Made by a program: the position numbers and the translations under genes | NCBI GenBank assembly: GCA_046598525.1 | Contig: JBKJIJ010000004.1 | Coordinates: 124,001-188,000 of the forward strand | Source: Methylotenera_A sp046598525 | GTDB taxonomy: Bacteria > Pseudomonadota > Gammaproteobacteria > Burkholderiales > Methylophilaceae | Reading direction: 5' to 3' | Length of the DNA: 64,000 nucleotides | Notes under the pieces: generated by a model | The model's input: the letters and a program-made list of their open reading frames with translations, nothing else | The model's database searches: none | What the model was told of the DNA's origin: nothing | Shown: positions 27,469 to 35,668 of the stretch, one piece after another | Layout of the letters: each line of letters opens with the position of its first letter | How positions within the stretch are numbered: position 1 is the first letter of the stretch

Positions 27469-29364
27469 TTACACTTTTTGATAAACCTCACTACCTTTTT
27501 TCACAAACTCAATGGCTTTTTCTTGCATGCCTTTTTGTAGCGCTTCTTCGCCGCTTACGCCTAATTTGTCGGCGTAATCACGTACGTCTTGGCTGATCTT
27601 CATTGAGCAGAAATGTGGGCCGCACATTGAGCAGAAATGCGCTTGTTTTGCGCCTTCTTGTGGCAATGTTTCGTCATGGAATTCTTTGGCTTTTTCAGGA
27701 TCTAGGCCTAAGTTAAATTGGTCATCCCAACGGAACTCGAAACGTGCTTTTGATAACGCATTGTCACGGATTTGCGCGCCGGGGTGGCCTTTGGCTAAGT
27801 CGGCGGCATGAGCGGCAATTTTGTAGGTAATGATACCCACGCGTACGTCTTCTTTGTCTGGCAAGCCTAAATGCTCTTTTGGCGTTACGTAACAAAGCAT
27901 GGCACAGCCGTACCAGCCAATCATTGCAGCACCGATACCCGAAGTGATATGGTCATAACCCGGTGCAATGTCAGTGGTTAATGGGCCTAATGTGTAGAAC
28001 GGGGCTTCACCGCAATGCTCTAATTGCAGTTCCATATTTTCTTTAATCAAATGCATAGGCACATGGCCTGGGCCTTCAATCATACATTGCACGTCATGTT
28101 TCCAAGCGATTTGGGTTAATTCGCCTAATGTTTTCAATTCAGCAAATTGCGCTTCATCGTTGGCATCGTAGATTGAGCCTGGACGTAAACCATCACCCAA
28201 ACTAAAGGCCACGTCGTACTGCTTCATGATTTCGCAAATGTCTTCAAAATGCTCATAAAGGAATGATTCTTTATGATGCGCTAAACACCATTTCGCCATG
28301 ATTGAACCACCGCGAGACACGATGCCGGTCATGCGTTTTGCGGTCATGGGGATGTAAGCCAAGCGCACACCTGCATGAATGGTAAAGTAATCCACGCCCT
28401 GCTCTGCTTGCTCAATTAACGTGTCACGGAAAATTTCCCAAGTCAGGTCTTCAGCTTTGCCGTTCACTTTTTCTAGCGCTTGATAGATTGGCACAGTGCC
28501 GATTGGCACTGGTGAGTTGCGGATAATCCATTCGCGCGTTTCGTGAATGTTTTTACCAGTGGATAAATCCATCACAGTATCGCCGCCCCAACGCGTACCC
28601 CATACCATTTTTTCTACTTCTTCTGAGATTGAAGAACCAAGCGCAGAGTTACCGATATTGGCGTTGATTTTAACCAAGAAGTTACGGCCAATAATCATTG
28701 GCTCAATTTCTGGGTGATTAATATTCACTGGAATAATCGCGCGGCCTAAAGCCACTTCTGAACGTACAAATTCTGGCGTGATTACAGCTGGAATGCTGGC
28801 GCCAAAATCGTGGCCTTTATGTTGTTTTTGTAGCATCTCAGACATGTTTTCGCGGCGTTGATTTTCGCGAATGGCGATGTATTCCATCTCTGGCGTAATA
28901 ATACCTTTACGCGCGTAATGCATTTGACTCACGTTTGCGCCTGCTTTTGCACGCAGCGGTTTGCGCGTGAGGTTAAAGCGCATGGCGGCTAATTCTGGGT
29001 CGGTTTTGCGTTGTTGGCCAAATTCAGAGCTTGGGCCGTCTAATTGTTCAACATCGCCGCGCTCCATAATCCAGGCGGCGCGCATGGCTGGCAAGCCGTT
29101 ACGAATATCCACTTCTACGGTTGGGTCTGTGTACACGCCTGAGGTGTCGTACACCATTACAGGTGGGTTTTTTTCTGCACCAAATTGTGAAGGCGTATCG
29201 CTTAAACTAATTTCACGAAACGGCACTTGAATATCAGGGCGGCTGCCTTGAATATACACTTTGCGCGAATTGGCAAAAGGCTTTTTGGTGTCTGGGTCAA
29301 TCTCAGCGGTTTCGCCAGTAAATTTGGCAAGATTTTTGTGCAGATTTTTATCTGTAGCGTTCAT
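27469..29364 (-). CDS. thiC: Phosphomethylpyrimidine synthase
   Basis: Radical-SAM-type enzyme that rearranges aminoimidazole ribotide into HMP-phosphate, the pyrimidine part of thiamine. The 631 residues have the family's N-terminal domain, the central barrel (for example MIEGPGHVP) and the C-terminal 4Fe-4S cysteines in CSMCGPHFCSM. A GGAAC sequence lies before the ATG at 29364. Expression is controlled by the TPP riboswitch directly upstream. It complements the thiE fragment at the left edge. Confidence 0.97.
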   Translation of the reverse strand: MNATDKNLHKNLAKFTGETAEIDPDTKKPFANSRKVYIQGSRPDIQVPFREISLSDTPSQFGAEKNPPVMVYDTSGVYTDPTVEVDIRNGLPAMRAAWIMERGDVEQLDGPSSEFGQQRKTDPELAAMRFNLTRKPLRAKAGANVSQMHYARKGIITPEMEYIAIRENQRRENMSEMLQKQHKGHDFGASIPAVITPEFVRSEVALGRAIIPVNINHPEIEPMIIGRNFLVKINANIGNSALGSSISEEVEKMVWGTRWGGDTVMDLSTGKNIHETREWIIRNSPVPIGTVPIYQALEKVNGKAEDLTWEIFRDTLIEQAEQGVDYFTIHAGVRLAYIPMTAKRMTGIVSRGGSIMAKWCLAHHKESFLYEHFEDICEIMKQYDVAFSLGDGLRPGSIYDANDEAQFAELKTLGELTQIAWKHDVQCMIEGPGHVPMHLIKENMELQLEHCGEAPFYTLGPLTTDIAPGYDHITSGIGAAMIGWYGCAMLCYVTPKEHLGLPDKEDVRVGIITYKIAAHAADLAKGHPGAQIRDNALSKARFEFRWDDQFNLGLDPEKAKEFHDETLPQEGAKQAHFCSMCGPHFCSMKISQDVRDYADKLGVSGEEALQKGMQEKAIEFVKKGSEVYQKV

Positions 29365-29404
29365 GGGGCGTTCCTATTTTAAATGGCATAGGAAGCGTTA
29401 CTTA

Positions 29405-29496
29405 AGCTTTCCTACGGCGGCATTACCCGCATCAGGTTCAAAGGGTGATTCTCACTGACTTAGCTTAAAATAAAAGCAATAAATCAGACCCCTAGC
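29405..29496 (-). promoter_or_regulatory. TPP riboswitch (THI box) before thiC
   Basis: Read leftward, the leader contains AGGGGTCTGA, then TGAGAATCACCCTTTGAACC and TGATGCGGGTAATGCCGCCG-TAGG, the conserved helices of the thiamine pyrophosphate aptamer, with a longer AT-rich P3 arm between. It ends about 40 bases before the thiC ATG, so binding of TPP probably hides the ribosome site. The remaining 180 bases up to 29677 are AT-rich with no other feature recognised. Confidence 0.93.
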
Positions 29497-29677
29497 AATT
29501 AATGGAATGTACGCGAAAACGTCTAAGAAGGCAAGGAAAGCCTTTATGCGCATTGCTTAAAACTTGCTCGAAAAATTGCTTGAAAATTTATTTGTGCAAT
29601 AACAAATTTTAGGTTTTTTTATCAAAAAATGTTATAAATATCATTAATTGCTCAAAATATAAATAAACAGGTTAATT

Positions 29678-29818
29678 ATGGTACTTATTGCACTTTATTA
29701 CGCGCTGGCCATTGGTGTGTTAACACTGCATTTTACGGGTCATTTAGAGCGTTGGAATATGGAGTGGTTAGTATTTGTATTTGCCATCACGGTATTCCCT
29801 GCCGTGCTTTATTTATAA
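29678..29818 (+). CDS. Small membrane protein, unknown
   Basis: The ATG at 29678, preceded by ACAGGTTAATT, opens a frame for 46 residues. Two hydrophobic stretches (residues 2-16 and 30-46) flank a short charged loop, GHLERWNMEW, so a small two-helix inner-membrane protein is likely. I do not recognise it. A strong rightward terminator lies 34 bases after the stop, inside the end of the convergent SDR gene, and supports this as a real transcript. Confidence 0.6.
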   Translation: MVLIALYYALAIGVLTLHFTGHLERWNMEWLVFVFAITVFPAVLYL

Positions 29819-29829
29819 AAAAATAATAA

Positions 29830-30639
29830 CTAACTAAGCACGATTTTTTTAGCAAACGGCGCCGCAAGCGCCGTTTGTTTTTTAAGGCCAAAATTTACCG
29901 CTTTTGGCGATACGCCGTTAAGCCATGCAAAAAAAGTTTGTGGCTGGCCGATAAATACTTCCTGTTTTTCTTTCTCTAGCGCTTGCACAATAATAGTGGC
30001 GACTTTTTCAGCGCTATCTAATGTGCTGCCGCTTTTTTCCCACATGGCTAGCGTGTTAGCATCGTTCATGGCGGTTTCTATGCCGCGCGGAGCAATATAA
30101 GTGACGCCAATGTGAGTGTTTACTAACTCGCGCCGCAAGGCTTGCGAAAAGCCATGTACAGCAAATTTGCTGGCGCAATAAGTGGCAAAATGTGGAAAAC
30201 CTAATGAGCCAAAAATAGAGCCCACAAATAAAAAGTGACCTTTATTGTTGTGTTGAAAATCAGGCAAAATCGCACGCGTTAGTTGAATCAGCGCGGTAAC
30301 ATTGGTTTGAATGACTTCAGCAATGCGATTATCTGATTGATCTTGCAGCTCAATAAAATCCAGCACACCCGCGTTATTAATCAGCACATCAATTTCGCCT
30401 AAATAAGTTTTTGCTTGATTAAAAACGGAGTGGGCAATATTGGGCGCGCTCAAATCGGCTTGAATGGTGAAAGCGGTGGCGCCAAGCGCTTCAATACTGG
30501 CTTTTAGCATATTAAGCTTAGTTTGATTGCGGCCAACCAGCGCCAAAACAGCGCCTTTTTGTGCCAACTTTAAGGCAATCTGTTCGCCCAGCCCACCAGT
30601 GGCGCCTGTGAGCAAAATACGCTTATTGCTAATATCCAT
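29830..30639 (-). CDS. Short-chain dehydrogenase/reductase
   Basis: A 269-residue classical SDR using NAD(P)H. Seen: cofactor loop TGATGGLGE, NNAG in LINNAGVLD, catalytic Ser region (GSIFGSLG) and YCASK with the Tyr and Lys. It is the last of four coupled leftward genes; its ATG overlaps the previous stop (TAATG). In this setting it could reduce or oxidise the product of the acyl ligase and diiron enzyme. Its 3' end contains a hairpin used by the opposite strand. Confidence 0.88.
   Translation of the reverse strand: MDISNKRILLTGATGGLGEQIALKLAQKGAVLALVGRNQTKLNMLKASIEALGATAFTIQADLSAPNIAHSVFNQAKTYLGEIDVLINNAGVLDFIELQDQSDNRIAEVIQTNVTALIQLTRAILPDFQHNNKGHFLFVGSIFGSLGFPHFATYCASKFAVHGFSQALRRELVNTHIGVTYIAPRGIETAMNDANTLAMWEKSGSTLDSAEKVATIIVQALEKEKQEVFIGQPQTFFAWLNGVSPKAVNFGLKKQTALAAPFAKKIVLS
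29853..29883 (+). terminator. Rightward terminator embedded in SDR coding sequence
   Basis: CAAACGGCGC (29853-29862) pairs perfectly with GCGCCGTTTG (29868-29877) around CGCAA, followed by TTTTTT. It is oriented for the small rightward gene ending at 29818 but lies within the last codons of the SDR gene on the other strand. Confidence 0.8.
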
Positions 30640-31307
30640 TATGCGTCCTTGCGCATGGTGCGCGCTTCGATTTCTCTGAAAATATTGCCATACAATGCAT
30701 AAAACTGTTTAGCCGAATGGATTATGCATTCTTGGTCATTTTTGTTGCTGATTTTATTCACAATGCCCTCATAAAAATCGGTATGGCCTACATCCAGCGC
30801 GCCGTGCGATAACAAATAACTAAACGATTTAGGCGTTAAATCTAAACTTTTCATTAAGCTTTGACCAGCCGCCGTTGCCACAGCGGTGCTGGTGCCTTCT
30901 AACACCAAAACCATGCCGAAAAAACCGACAGGGTTAACGCGATGAATCATATCGTAAGCATACGCCACCATGATTTCGGTTGCTAGTGATGGCTTGCCGT
31001 TTCTGACCGCTGCGGCATCCATGCCGCAAGCTGCAATATCATTTAGCACCCATTCTTGATGGCCCATTTCTTCTTCAATATATTCGCCAATTGATGCGCG
31101 TAGCCATTCATAATGCTCACTTAATCGGCCGCCGCAGGCCATTAATAAAGGCACGGTGTGTTTTACGTGGTGATACGCTTGGGTTAAAAATGCCACATAG
31201 GTTTGCAGTGAAATATTGCCGCTGGCACCTTGTGTAATCAGCGGCAGGCTTAAAAGTGTGTTGCGCTCGGTTTCGGTTGCCTTCAGTAAATCATTATAAA
31301 AAGCCAT
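30639..31307 (-). CDS. Heme-oxygenase-like diiron (HDO/TenA-PqqC fold) enzyme
   Basis: A 222-residue all-helical protein. Candidate metal ligands follow the HDO pattern: an acidic helix EYIEEEMGH (E75/E78-80, H83), E137 in VLVLEG, and H168, D172 and H175 in SHGALDVGH. HDO enzymes such as UndA, BesC and SznF use a transient diiron centre and O2 to cleave or oxidise fatty acids and amino acids. Here the gene overlaps the acyl ligase gene by 14 bp and the SDR gene by 1 bp, so it probably acts on an acyl-AMP- or acyl-thioester-derived substrate. Product unknown; plain TenA or PqqC function is unlikely given the context. Confidence 0.75.
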   Translation of the reverse strand: MAFYNDLLKATETERNTLLSLPLITQGASGNISLQTYVAFLTQAYHHVKHTVPLLMACGGRLSEHYEWLRASIGEYIEEEMGHQEWVLNDIAACGMDAAAVRNGKPSLATEIMVAYAYDMIHRVNPVGFFGMVLVLEGTSTAVATAAGQSLMKSLDLTPKSFSYLLSHGALDVGHTDFYEGIVNKISNKNDQECIIHSAKQFYALYGNIFREIEARTMRKDA

Positions 31308-32802
31308 GTTTTAAATCCTTATCTTGGTCTGCGTAAAGTGCATTAATGCTTTGTTCATAGTCGCGCCAAATAGCATCACGTTTTAGTCTGCTATTCGGCG
31401 TTAATTGCTGGTTACTGACGCTAAAGGGTGAATTTGCCAGCACAAATTGTTTGATTTGAGCATAATCTGGCAGGGTTTGATTAACCTTATTAACCGATTG
31501 CTGAATTTGCTCAAAACTGGCATTGGCTTGCGCCACAATAACGGCGGTATTCCACGGTTTAGCTTCACCAAACAAGCAAGCTTGGGCAATGTTGGGCTGG
31601 CTGGTTAGCTCGCGCTCTACCCATTCTGGCGAAACATTGCGTCCAAAAGAGGTGATGAAAATATGCTTTTTGCGGCCGTTAATAAATAAAAATCCGTCAT
31701 CGTCTAAATAGCCAATATCGCCAGTTGCTAGCCATGCATTCGTTGTGGGCTCATGCGTGTAGCCTAAAAATTGTGCGCCTTTTACTAATACTTCCTGTTT
31801 ATCCGAAAACATCAATTCAATATGCTTAAGCGGCTTGCCAACGCTGCCAATTTTGTTTGCGGCTGGTGTGTTTAAAGCCACAACAGAGGCGCTTTCTGAA
31901 AGACCGTAGCCTTCAAAAATGGGTAAGCCTAGATTTTTTGCACGATTTAATAATGGAATAGAAACATGTGCGCCGCCAACGGCAACAAACTGCAAATGGT
32001 TTAAAGCTTGCGCGCCAGATTCTATTTGAATCACCAAAGCCTTTAATAATTCTGGAATTAAAATCGCGGTATGGGCTTTGGTTTTAGCTAAGGTTTCATA
32101 TAGCTTTTGGCTTTCAAAAGCGCTGCCGCTAAAGCCCACTTGTGCGCTAGGTAATATATGCACCGTGCCGCCTGCCAGCAAGGTGGCGTATACGCCAGCC
32201 ACATTTTCTAGCAAGGTGGATAAAGGCAAAATGCAGGCATGCTGGCTGTTGCGCGTTAAGCCAACCGCATCTTTTATGTTATTTGCCACCTTAGTTATGG
32301 CATCTATACCTAGGCAAACGCCTTTTGGGCTGCCAGTGGTTCCAGATGTGTAGGTGATTTTAACCGTGCCTTTTGGCAAGGCAGCAGGCAGAATGGCCAG
32401 CATAAATTGGGTCAGAATTTTATTGGCGACATTAAACGTGAATTGGCCAATGATTAAATCACCCAAAATTGGCTGAAAACGATCTGGGTTGTCTGTGATG
32501 ATGGCGGTAACGCCTGCGTTTTGCATAGCATGCAGCAATTGCGCATCCGTAAAAAAGCTGGGTAATGGCACCAGTGCTGCTTCGCATGCCAATGCCGCCA
32601 AATCAAGCACCACCCAAGCCGGATGATTATCAATATTAATGGCGATTGGTTGATTAGCGGTTTGCGATAGTATTTGCGTGCTTATTTGCGCGATTAAGAC
32701 TGTTAAATCGTTATAATTTAATGCCATTTCATCATTTTTAAGCGCAATAGAATCCGCAAATTTCGCCGCGTAATGTTGAATACTATTGAGCAAATTAATC
32801 AT
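31294..32802 (-). CDS. AMP-forming acyl ligase
   Basis: A 502-residue adenylate-forming enzyme that activates a carboxylic acid with ATP. Motifs: TYTSGTTGSPKGV (P-loop, near residue 150), GYGLSES, TGDIGYLDDDG and INGRKK. The sequence resembles long-chain acyl-CoA synthetases and fatty-acyl-AMP ligases; the acid is not evident. Its ATG directly follows the stop of the hemolysin-family gene and its end overlaps the diiron gene, so all four are translated as one unit. Confidence 0.85.
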   Translation of the reverse strand: MINLLNSIQHYAAKFADSIALKNDEMALNYNDLTVLIAQISTQILSQTANQPIAINIDNHPAWVVLDLAALACEAALVPLPSFFTDAQLLHAMQNAGVTAIITDNPDRFQPILGDLIIGQFTFNVANKILTQFMLAILPAALPKGTVKITYTSGTTGSPKGVCLGIDAITKVANNIKDAVGLTRNSQHACILPLSTLLENVAGVYATLLAGGTVHILPSAQVGFSGSAFESQKLYETLAKTKAHTAILIPELLKALVIQIESGAQALNHLQFVAVGGAHVSIPLLNRAKNLGLPIFEGYGLSESASVVALNTPAANKIGSVGKPLKHIELMFSDKQEVLVKGAQFLGYTHEPTTNAWLATGDIGYLDDDGFLFINGRKKHIFITSFGRNVSPEWVERELTSQPNIAQACLFGEAKPWNTAVIVAQANASFEQIQQSVNKVNQTLPDYAQIKQFVLANSPFSVSNQQLTPNSRLKRDAIWRDYEQSINALYADQDKDLKHGFL

Positions 32803-33444
32803 CTACTCAGCTGCAATACCGCGCACAGCAATAATTTGCGGCTGGTTATCGTAATAGCGGCCCCAAAGCGCCTGCTCATTTTTTGGTAGCTTGCCAACAT
32901 CTGCCGCTTGCAAGGCAAAAACATCGCGCCCGCCTTTAATTAAGCCATTTTGCAAGCTGCGGTGCGCGGTTGCCACACACCATTTCACCTGCATATCCAA
33001 GCTTTGTTGAATCACATGCGCAATTAAAATTCCGGCGTTGCGTGGGTTGGCCACGGCCAAGTTGCCTATTTCGGTAATTTCATCGCGCGCAATGGTTTTA
33101 TTAAGCTGGCTTGATAGCAAATGTTCAATCGGCACATTTAAATATTGCTCTAAAAATAGCGGTTCTTGCGCGGCGTGGCGCATGCCAAAAGCCGCTATTA
33201 AGCCGCCATCGGCATCGCGCAGCGCCACTAATATCGGCATAAAGTGCGTCACCGTTGCCTGATAAGAGGCCGCAAATACATCGCGAATAAAATGTTCTAC
33301 CTCAAGACGATCGGCATGGTTTTGGTGAACGATAAAAGCCTGAATTTCTAGCATGGTATAGCGTTTAGTTTTGGCAAATTCTCTTAATTGATAAGCGGTT
33401 TGAGCGTGATAAATGGCTTGTGATGCTGTTGACGCGGCATGCAT
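32803..33444 (-). CDS. Thermostable-hemolysin family protein
   Basis: A 213-residue protein of the family named after the Vibrio delta-VPH thermostable hemolysin. From memory the fold is GNAT/LuxI-like, so an acyl-transferase or signal-synthase role is as likely as lysis. Typical features: MLEIQAFIVHQNHAD near the N-terminus, then a central AFGMRHA strand and EIGNLAVANPRNAG. No signal peptide is present. The ATG at 33444 is chosen over 33495: AAGGA lies 6 bases before it, and the sigma-54 promoter would overlap the longer version. First gene of the leftward operon. Confidence 0.8.
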   Translation of the reverse strand: MHAASTASQAIYHAQTAYQLREFAKTKRYTMLEIQAFIVHQNHADRLEVEHFIRDVFAASYQATVTHFMPILVALRDADGGLIAAFGMRHAAQEPLFLEQYLNVPIEHLLSSQLNKTIARDEITEIGNLAVANPRNAGILIAHVIQQSLDMQVKWCVATAHRSLQNGLIKGGRDVFALQAADVGKLPKNEQALWGRYYDNQPQIIAVRGIAAE

Positions 33445-33478
33445 GGCGAATCCTTTATTGATAAGGCATTCAACTAAA

Positions 33479-33494
33479 TGCAAATACGGTGCCA
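33479..33494 (-). promoter_or_regulatory. Sigma-54 promoter, leftward operon
   Basis: Read leftward, TGGCAC-CGTAT-TTGCA matches the RpoN consensus perfectly, with GG and GC 10 bases apart. Predicted start near 33468, 24 bases before the hemolysin-family ATG. It faces an equally good rightward copy at 33681-33696. Confidence 0.8.
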
Positions 33495-33546
33495 ATAAAA
33501 AACCAACGTTAATTCAATCACTTACTCAATTTTTAAATTTAAACCC

Positions 33547-33591
33547 TGCAAAATTTGCGCGATTTATTTTTTAAAGCCTGCAAACTTTGCA
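33547..33591. promoter_or_regulatory. Tandem palindromes, likely enhancer (UAS) shared by two sigma-54 promoters
   Basis: Two 13-bp palindromes, TGCAAAATTTGCG (33547-33559) and TGCAAACTTTGCA (33579-33591), lie exactly 32 bp apart, three helical turns, within longer similar 21-base direct repeats. They sit about 80-125 bases from the leftward predicted start and 115-160 from the rightward one, the usual place for bacterial enhancer-binding protein sites. Confidence 0.7.
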
Positions 33592-33680
33592 AGATTTGCA
33601 AAAAATCAACGTCAAATTAGAATTAATAAAAATCCATTATGTTTAATAAAAACAATAGCTTGCTTATTTGTAAGGAGGTG

Positions 33681-33696
33681 TGGCACTAAGGTTGCA
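33681..33696 (+). promoter_or_regulatory. Sigma-54 promoter, rightward operon
   Basis: TGGCAC-TAAGG-TTGCA matches the RpoN -24/-12 consensus, GG and GC 10 bases apart. Predicted start near 33707, 24 bases before the sulfatase ATG, mirroring the leftward promoter. Confidence 0.8.
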
Positions 33697-33730
33697 TATC
33701 GCTTAGTCATTTAAATAAAGCATTCATTAC

Positions 33731-35668
33731 ATGACGCCGCCCAATAATACAAAACTTAACAACCAAAAAATAAGCCAAGCGCTAAGGCTGTTATTTATTA
33801 GCACTTATTTGGTCCTGCTATTCTTAGTCGCAAGCACTATCGATTTTCACTTAATTTTTGCCGAAAATAAAACCAGTTTTGTATTTTTGTGTGCAGCATT
33901 TGTGTTGTATGGGTTGTTGTATTTAATTCCGGCTTTGTTGCTGACCAAAATCACAAAAAAAGTACTTTCTAGCCAGCTAGCAAAACCGTATGCCCAAGCA
34001 ACGGTGTATGCGGTTGCTGTGTTTGCAACCGCCATCACCACTTTATTATTTTATGCAAACGCCAAGCTTTACAGCTTGTATGGCATGTATATCAATGGAT
34101 TTGTACTTAATTTAGTCATAACGCCAGGCGGCATACAATCGCTGGGTGGTAGTTCAGCCAGTGATGTTGGATTTGCCGCCATTGCGCTTGGATTTTTAGT
34201 ATTGCAAATGGCTTTGTTATTGCTAGCCATTCAATTGTCGAAAAAATCTGCATTATTAAGCCAGACTTTATTCGGCTGGAAATCGGCCATATTTGCATTG
34301 CTGATGGTAGTAACCGTGCATATGTACTATGCCTATGATTTACACGTTAAACATCAGCTATCCACCGTGGCACAGATGATACCGTTTTATCAATCGGTAT
34401 CGGCCCGCGGTATATTTAAAGCGATGGGTATTAAAGGCACGCGCTCTGCTGGTTTAAAAGCCAAGGGCAAGCTGCATTATCCTTTGCATCCCATTCAAGC
34501 CACAGCGCCAGCCAAGCCTTACAACATTGTTTGGCTGGTTTCTGAATCGTGGCGTGCCGATACTTTAAACCCACATATCATGCCCAATGCTTGGAATTTC
34601 GCGCAGCAATCCAGCCGTTTTACTAAAAATTACAGCACTGGCAATGGCACGCGCGCAGGCGTTTTCGGCATGATGATGGGCTTGCCGGCTAGTTATTGGT
34701 TTCAATTTTTGCAAGAGCAGCGCGGCGCCAGTATTTTGGATGTAATGCGCCAACAAAACTACCAAATGCAGTTTTATACCAGCGGATTATTTAGCTACCC
34801 AGAATTTGATAAAACCATTTTTGCGCAAGTGCCAGCAGAGCAAATGCATGCCGTGCAAGGCAATAAAAAAATGGGCTGGCAGAACGACCAGCAAAATGTG
34901 AGCGATTTGTTAACGTTTATTGATAAGCGTGATACCGCTAAGCCGTTTTTTACCTTTATGTTTTTTGAGTCGCCGCATGCGCGCTATTACTTTCCGCCAG
35001 AAAGCGTGATTGCTAAGCCATATCGCGATGATTTGAATTACGCCAGCTTAACCAGAGAAGAATTGAGAACCGATATTGTGCCGATTAAAAATCGCTACAT
35101 TAACGCGGTGCATCATTTAGATAGCCAATTTGGGCGCGTTTTTGATTATTTAAAACAACACCAATTATTAGAAAACACCATAGTGATTTTGGTGGGTGAC
35201 CATGGCGAAGAATTTATGGAACATGGTTTTTGGGGCCATAACTCTACCTTTGTGGATGAGCAAATTCGCACGCCACTGGTGATTTATGTGCCAAACAAAG
35301 CGGCGGCAGTGGTGGATAAAATGACTAGCCATGCCGATATTGTGCCCACATTAATGCCAATTTTGGGCGTGGCTAACCCGCAACAAGATTACAGCATTGG
35401 CATTAATTTGTTTAGTAATCAAACGCGCGACCATGTGTACATTGCCGATTGGAACAAGCTGGCCTATGTGGATAGCGAGGTGAAAATTGTGCACCCTGTT
35501 AACAACAATAGCCTGTTTAAGCTGATGATTACAACGGCGGACGATAAAAACTTATCGGATGCAGACGCGCATCAACTGCTGCAAAAAAAGCAAAAAGCTA
35601 CCCTGCAAGTGATGCAAGATTTAACCCATTTTGCCATACCAGCAAAGCCTAATAAGGCCGCACCATAA
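33731..35668 (+). CDS. YejM-like membrane sulfatase/phosphotransferase
   Basis: A 645-residue protein: five N-terminal membrane helices (about residues 15-210), then a periplasmic alkaline-phosphatase-fold domain. Active-site features include LVSESWRADTL, the nucleophile region GNGTRAGVFGM (Thr) and the metal motif GDHGEEFMEHGFWGH. Closest in layout to YejM/PbgA and lipoteichoic-acid-synthase-like proteins; it may move or sense a head group at the inner membrane. YejM in E. coli controls LPS synthesis and lost catalytic residues; here they look intact. First gene of a three-gene envelope operon behind a sigma-54 promoter. Confidence 0.82.
   Translation: MTPPNNTKLNNQKISQALRLLFISTYLVLLFLVASTIDFHLIFAENKTSFVFLCAAFVLYGLLYLIPALLLTKITKKVLSSQLAKPYAQATVYAVAVFATAITTLLFYANAKLYSLYGMYINGFVLNLVITPGGIQSLGGSSASDVGFAAIALGFLVLQMALLLLAIQLSKKSALLSQTLFGWKSAIFALLMVVTVHMYYAYDLHVKHQLSTVAQMIPFYQSVSARGIFKAMGIKGTRSAGLKAKGKLHYPLHPIQATAPAKPYNIVWLVSESWRADTLNPHIMPNAWNFAQQSSRFTKNYSTGNGTRAGVFGMMMGLPASYWFQFLQEQRGASILDVMRQQNYQMQFYTSGLFSYPEFDKTIFAQVPAEQMHAVQGNKKMGWQNDQQNVSDLLTFIDKRDTAKPFFTFMFFESPHARYYFPPESVIAKPYRDDLNYASLTREELRTDIVPIKNRYINAVHHLDSQFGRVFDYLKQHQLLENTIVILVGDHGEEFMEHGFWGHNSTFVDEQIRTPLVIYVPNKAAAVVDKMTSHADIVPTLMPILGVANPQQDYSIGINLFSNQTRDHVYIADWNKLAYVDSEVKIVHPVNNNSLFKLMITTADDKNLSDADAHQLLQKKQKATLQVMQDLTHFAIPAKPNKAAP

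Noticed and set aside
33547..33597. Start of a CRISPR array (two similar 21-base direct repeats, 32-bp period)
   Set aside because: Only two imperfect copies with an 11-base spacer and no cas genes; palindromic operator sites explain them better. No CRISPR array, tRNA, rRNA or insertion sequence was recognised in the window.
33672..33680. AAGGAGGTG resembling an ideal ribosome site
   Set aside because: No start codon at a proper distance; it lies just upstream of the sigma-54 promoter and would not be transcribed from it.
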